Shown piece by piece: positions 59,686-64,000 of a DNA stretch of 64,000 bases. Below the pieces are notes generated by a model. The model was not told where the DNA came from. It saw nothing but the letters and a program-made list of their open reading frames with translations, and did no database searches. The translations under genes were made by a program, and so were the position numbers. Location of the stretch: assembly GCF_002127325.2 (NCBI RefSeq), contig NC_035448.2, forward strand, positions 122,346,031 to 122,410,030, read 5' to 3'. Every line of letters begins with the position of its first letter. The stretch's first letter is position 1. This DNA is from Helianthus annuus (lineage: Eukaryota > Streptophyta > Magnoliopsida > Asterales > Asteraceae).

Positions 59686-61789
59686 TATGTTGAAATTTGT
59701 AATTTGGTGATCTTGAATGAAGTGGGTTTATGTTTCATCCATGAAATTAGTATGAAATTAAGCATGATTATGTGTTAGGATCACTATATAGAATATGTGT
59801 TATACATGATTTTGATTAATTCGATCTTTAGAGGTGAAACCCATTTGGGATGATGAAGATGGCGACATGGGTATGTTACCCATGTCCAATCTTTGTGTAA
59901 CTATGATGAATTAGTTAGTTTGTGATACATAATTGTTGGTTCGATCGAAGGATTGTATGAAATTTATGTGATTCTTAGTGATGATGATGAATGAATGTAG
60001 GAAATAGGAATAAGAGCATGAATTAGTTGTATATTGTGCATTAAAGGGTGAAGGCACGCCAAGTGTTTGATGAAATGCCTAGTGTAGGTTAGTATGCGAA
60101 TTACATGCTAATTAATGGATAAATATATGTTGAGTATGATAATAATGTAATTGATGATAGTTGAACATAAGAGATGCGTTGTAGAAGGAATTCATGAGAA
60201 GGTGTTGTTGATGGTAAGATTTCTGTGGAAATGTGCATTAGGAACTTGTACTTTATGCTTGAACGGTGAGAATGCACATCATTTATTGGACCAATTGCTT
60301 ATTGGTAATTTAGGATTTCATGTACGCTAAATACATAACATATGAACTTGCTAGTAATGATGTTTTGACTTCGTTTAAATAGACTAACCTTGTATGTGGT
60401 TGTCAAATGTGAGATAATGAAAGCAATAACATGTGAAAGTATGTGAATGTGTATGTATATATAGTTAGGTAATCGTTAGTTGTAAGCATATTACGTCATG
60501 ATTGTGAAATGTATATAGTGATGTTTGTATGGCCTAATATAATGACACGGATATATGAGGTTAAGTCGTAAGTTATATGTTAAACTGTTGACTTCTGAAA
60601 GTCAATTGTGCATAAGAAGCATGCTAGACTTGTTGTCACAATTGTAAGATTATAGAAAGTCATAGGGTACATGTTATATCAATATGTATCATATGTGATG
60701 ACATAATGAATTATATGAAATTGAAAAGATGTGATTTTGGGTATATGCCTTATGCTTGTTATAATTGGCTAAGAAAGAGCCAAATGTGAGTTATGCATTT
60801 GATGTGATCGTCAATATGTACAATCATGTATGCTAACGAGAATGTGATTTTGGTGACATGAAAGCATAAGGATCATCTTGAGTTGGACTCAAGCAAGGAA
60901 GGCAAATGGGTCAAAAGGAGACAAGGAAGCGGATGCGAATAAGGACGCATAAGGTAAGTGATTCCTGAACTAAATTTATTTATATATATAACGAGTTTTG
61001 ATTACAAGAAGGATGGGAATCATGAAAGGATGGGTAAGAAATGATAGAACAAAAGTAAGTAAAGTTGTATTGGGTAATATGTGAATTACTCATGAATGAA
61101 AAGTCTTGTTAAGATCAAACGGGTCAAAATCAAGAAAGTAAGATAAAAGTATAGGATTTGGTTATGGGAACTTGGGGTTAAGTGTTAGAATGATTTGGGG
61201 GCTTGGAATAATGTTATTTTAGAATTTGGGAAGTTCAGGATGCGCGAACGGGGGTTGAAACGTCGAAAAGAATGAAATCCGGCATCGGTGCTGCAGGGGC
61301 AGCGTCCCCGACGCTTGGGCAGCAGTCGGCCGACGCCCTAACTTGCTGTCTACATGCCACCCGACGCCAGTAGCCCTGTTTCTTCGGTTTTCTTCGACTC
61401 CGGACCCCGTAGACCCATTCCTAAGTCCCGTTAAACTTCTATAATGTACCCCAACCTTACCAAATAGTTTTGTGAGCTAAGGGTGAGTATTGAACTCATT
61501 TTCAAGCTCCCGAAATATACCCCAAACTCATTAAAGGGTGCTTATGAAGTGCGATTAAGAAGGGAGCGTGTATGTAAGTAGGTGTGGGAACGAAATAAGT
61601 CTGTAAGCATGTATGTGTATGGATTTACCTACATGTTAGTGATGGAATCCATAGTTAAGCATGAATAGAAATGAGCATGCCCATAGGTTTGTATGTATGA
61701 GACTAATATATATGGATGTTTGTGACTAAGATTTGTTAGTATAATTATATAGGAATGTAAGTGGTATGTAAGAGCTTGGATATGGAGGT
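59686..61789. other. Body of the older solo LTR
   Basis: About 2.1 kb with no gene. It includes a GC-rich patch (61278-61375: CGACGCC, GCAGGGGCAGCGTCCCC) like the GC patches of the other LTR families. Confidence 0.55.
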
Positions 61790-62600
<811 letters not shown>

Positions 62601-63161
62601 CGTTTGTATGAAGTGGGATTTATTGTACACGAAAGAATAGGGCTTGTATATATGTATACATGGCTTCAATATGTTTGAGTATTAATGTTACTAATCATGT
62701 GCCTTGAGAATGAAATGAAAGTGCAGGTATACTATTGTTGACTTTATGAAGATTTGTCATTGGGATGCAAGATTGTACTCGGAAAGATAATCGAAAGGAT
62801 TAACATAAGTAGAAAGAATGTGGCGTGGTCATTTAATTACGTATGTTTATATCATGTATTACGTCACCAAATATTAATGATTCGGATGTATGTGGTGATT
62901 GCAGGTTGCACGGAATTATCATCATTATGGACTCTAAGCGGTTGAGATCGAGCCAATGAACGTGGATTGTACGGGAGTGAGGTCATATAGTTTATAAATG
63001 TAGATTATGCTTTATCTTTTAAGTAAGAATGATGGACGCAATTTTGTAAAAAAAGATTATCCTAAATGTTTCCAGTATGTTAAAATGTTTATAAAGAAAG
63101 AAATTTTATGGTTCGTATTTCCGCTGCGTACTTTTTGTTTAAAATGGTTTAAGGTCTTACA
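62601..63161. other. Distal part of the older solo LTR
   Basis: AT-rich and without a gene, ending GGTCTTACA at the AATTT duplication. Confidence 0.5.
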
Positions 63162-63524
63162 AATTTAGTTAAATGTTCGTTTGCGTTCTTTTTTATTAGA
63201 CTTCTTGTGTTTTGATTTATGATTTGATGGTTGTATTTAACTACTTATATCCAATATTTAAGGATAACAATATTTTTATTTTTTTATTTTCAAGTTAAAT
63301 GTTCGTTTGCGTTCTTTTTTATTTCTTTGTGTTCGCTTGCGTTCGTTTGTGTTCGAGACCAGTGTTCACGAACTGTTCGTGAACAACTGAATTTCCTTAA
63401 CGAACGACATGAACATAAACTTATGTTCGGTATGCGTTCGTGAACATGTTAATTTCCTTAACGAACGAACACGAACATGGCCTTGTTCGTGTTCATTCGG
63501 TTCGTTTACAGCCCTAGTTAGAAA

Positions 63525-63690
63525 CATAGAGGAACTTCTAGTTCTTAGTGTGGCTTCTATCATTCTTTTCTTCAACTGTTATATGCACTTCTAGTTCTTA
63601 GTGTGGAGTGTAGGAGAAGCAAGTGGATTAGACATTTGTTTTTATAATTAAAATTATTGTCTGATGGTGTAAAGAAACATGGATGAATAA
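63525..63690. other. DNA flanking the hAT nest
   Basis: Continuous with 27350 before insertion. CACTTCTAGTTCTTAGTGTGG-like phrases occur twice (63533 and 63588). No gene seen. Confidence 0.4.
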
Positions 63691-64000
63691 TCTATATCTA
63701 TAATAAATGAAACCATTAGGGGACACTTGTCACCCTATGGTTGATGCCAAATAAGCAGCCATGTCATCATACACTTGGCATATCTCATAGTTGAGGATTG
63801 AATCTGGCTTCTCATTTACGTTATACTCTCTCTCATCTCTCATAACCCTAATTCGAACTCTCTCTCTTCTCTTCTCTGGCGAACACGGCAACGAAACAAG
63901 AGCGAATACATTTGATCAAGAATCAACGGATTTGAAGACAAATCATCTATGGTACTCTCTAATTTCAGTATTTCATGATCGATTATAGATAGGGCTTTTT
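63691..64000 (+). mobile_element. Possible Helitron 5' end
   Basis: TCTATATCTATAATAAATGA follows an A, giving the A|TC junction expected of Helitrons. The next bases (GGGGACACTTGTCACCC) resemble Helitron starts I recall from daisy-family genomes. The 3' end, if any, is outside the window. From about 63830 the sequence looks like a captured 5' leader (CTCTCTCTTCTC). Confidence 0.4.

Overview
ORGANISM. This is nuclear DNA of a flowering plant. The evidence is a seven-exon gene with GT-AG introns, L1-type LINE debris, Ty3/gypsy chromovirus (Tekay-like) and Athila-like LTR retrotransposons primed by tRNA-iMet and tRNA-Asp, hAT elements with 8-bp target-site duplications (TSDs), and foldback MITEs. 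The LTR families (starts TGTCACACCCC and TGATGCGTG; GCACGGCCCCGTGC-type dyads) look to me like those of daisy-family (Asteraceae) genomes. That assignment is from memory and is moderate in confidence. LAYOUT 1-9212. Anonymous AT-rich DNA and repeat fragments are followed by an LTR fragment (2528-3180), a dead LINE (about 3250-6060) and a 3.1-kb element with about 150-bp terminal inverted repeats (TIRs) (6124-9212). That element carries a nested, poly(A)-tailed, 5'-truncated non-LTR retrotransposon fragment whose C-terminus looks like a restriction-like-endonuclease (R2/NeSL-type) protein, which is unusual for a plant. 9213-14866. The one convincing host gene encodes a protein with five KH domains (about 579 residues, 7 exons, plus strand). 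The TIR element ends only 58 bp upstream of its TATA box, and intron 6 contains a foldback MITE. 14866-27358. A short hAT element with a perfect 8-bp TSD, then a probable old LTR interrupted by a non-autonomous Athila-like element (16408-26520). That element carries unusual small ORFs and is itself interrupted by a foldback MITE and a solo LTR. 27351-63524. A single nest about 36 kb long. A hAT MITE of roughly 0.7 kb was hit by an LTR element now reduced to a solo LTR. That LTR was hit by an old Tekay-like element, whose left LTR later received a gag-protease-only Athila and whose right LTR received a young Tekay-like element. A tandem triplication at the left junction received a solo Athila LTR. 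Almost every level can be closed by its TSD. 63525-64000. Flank and a possible Helitron 5' end. HOW THE PARTS RELATE. Apart from the KH gene the window is a graveyard of mobile elements. None can move on its own, although the young Tekay-like element carries only four recognised coding lesions and its LTRs differ at one base noticed by eye. Three unrelated LTR families each carry clusters of GC-rich inverted repeats with 8-9 bp arms, and this is the strongest unexplained pattern here. Positions and splice sites were read by eye and no database search was possible.
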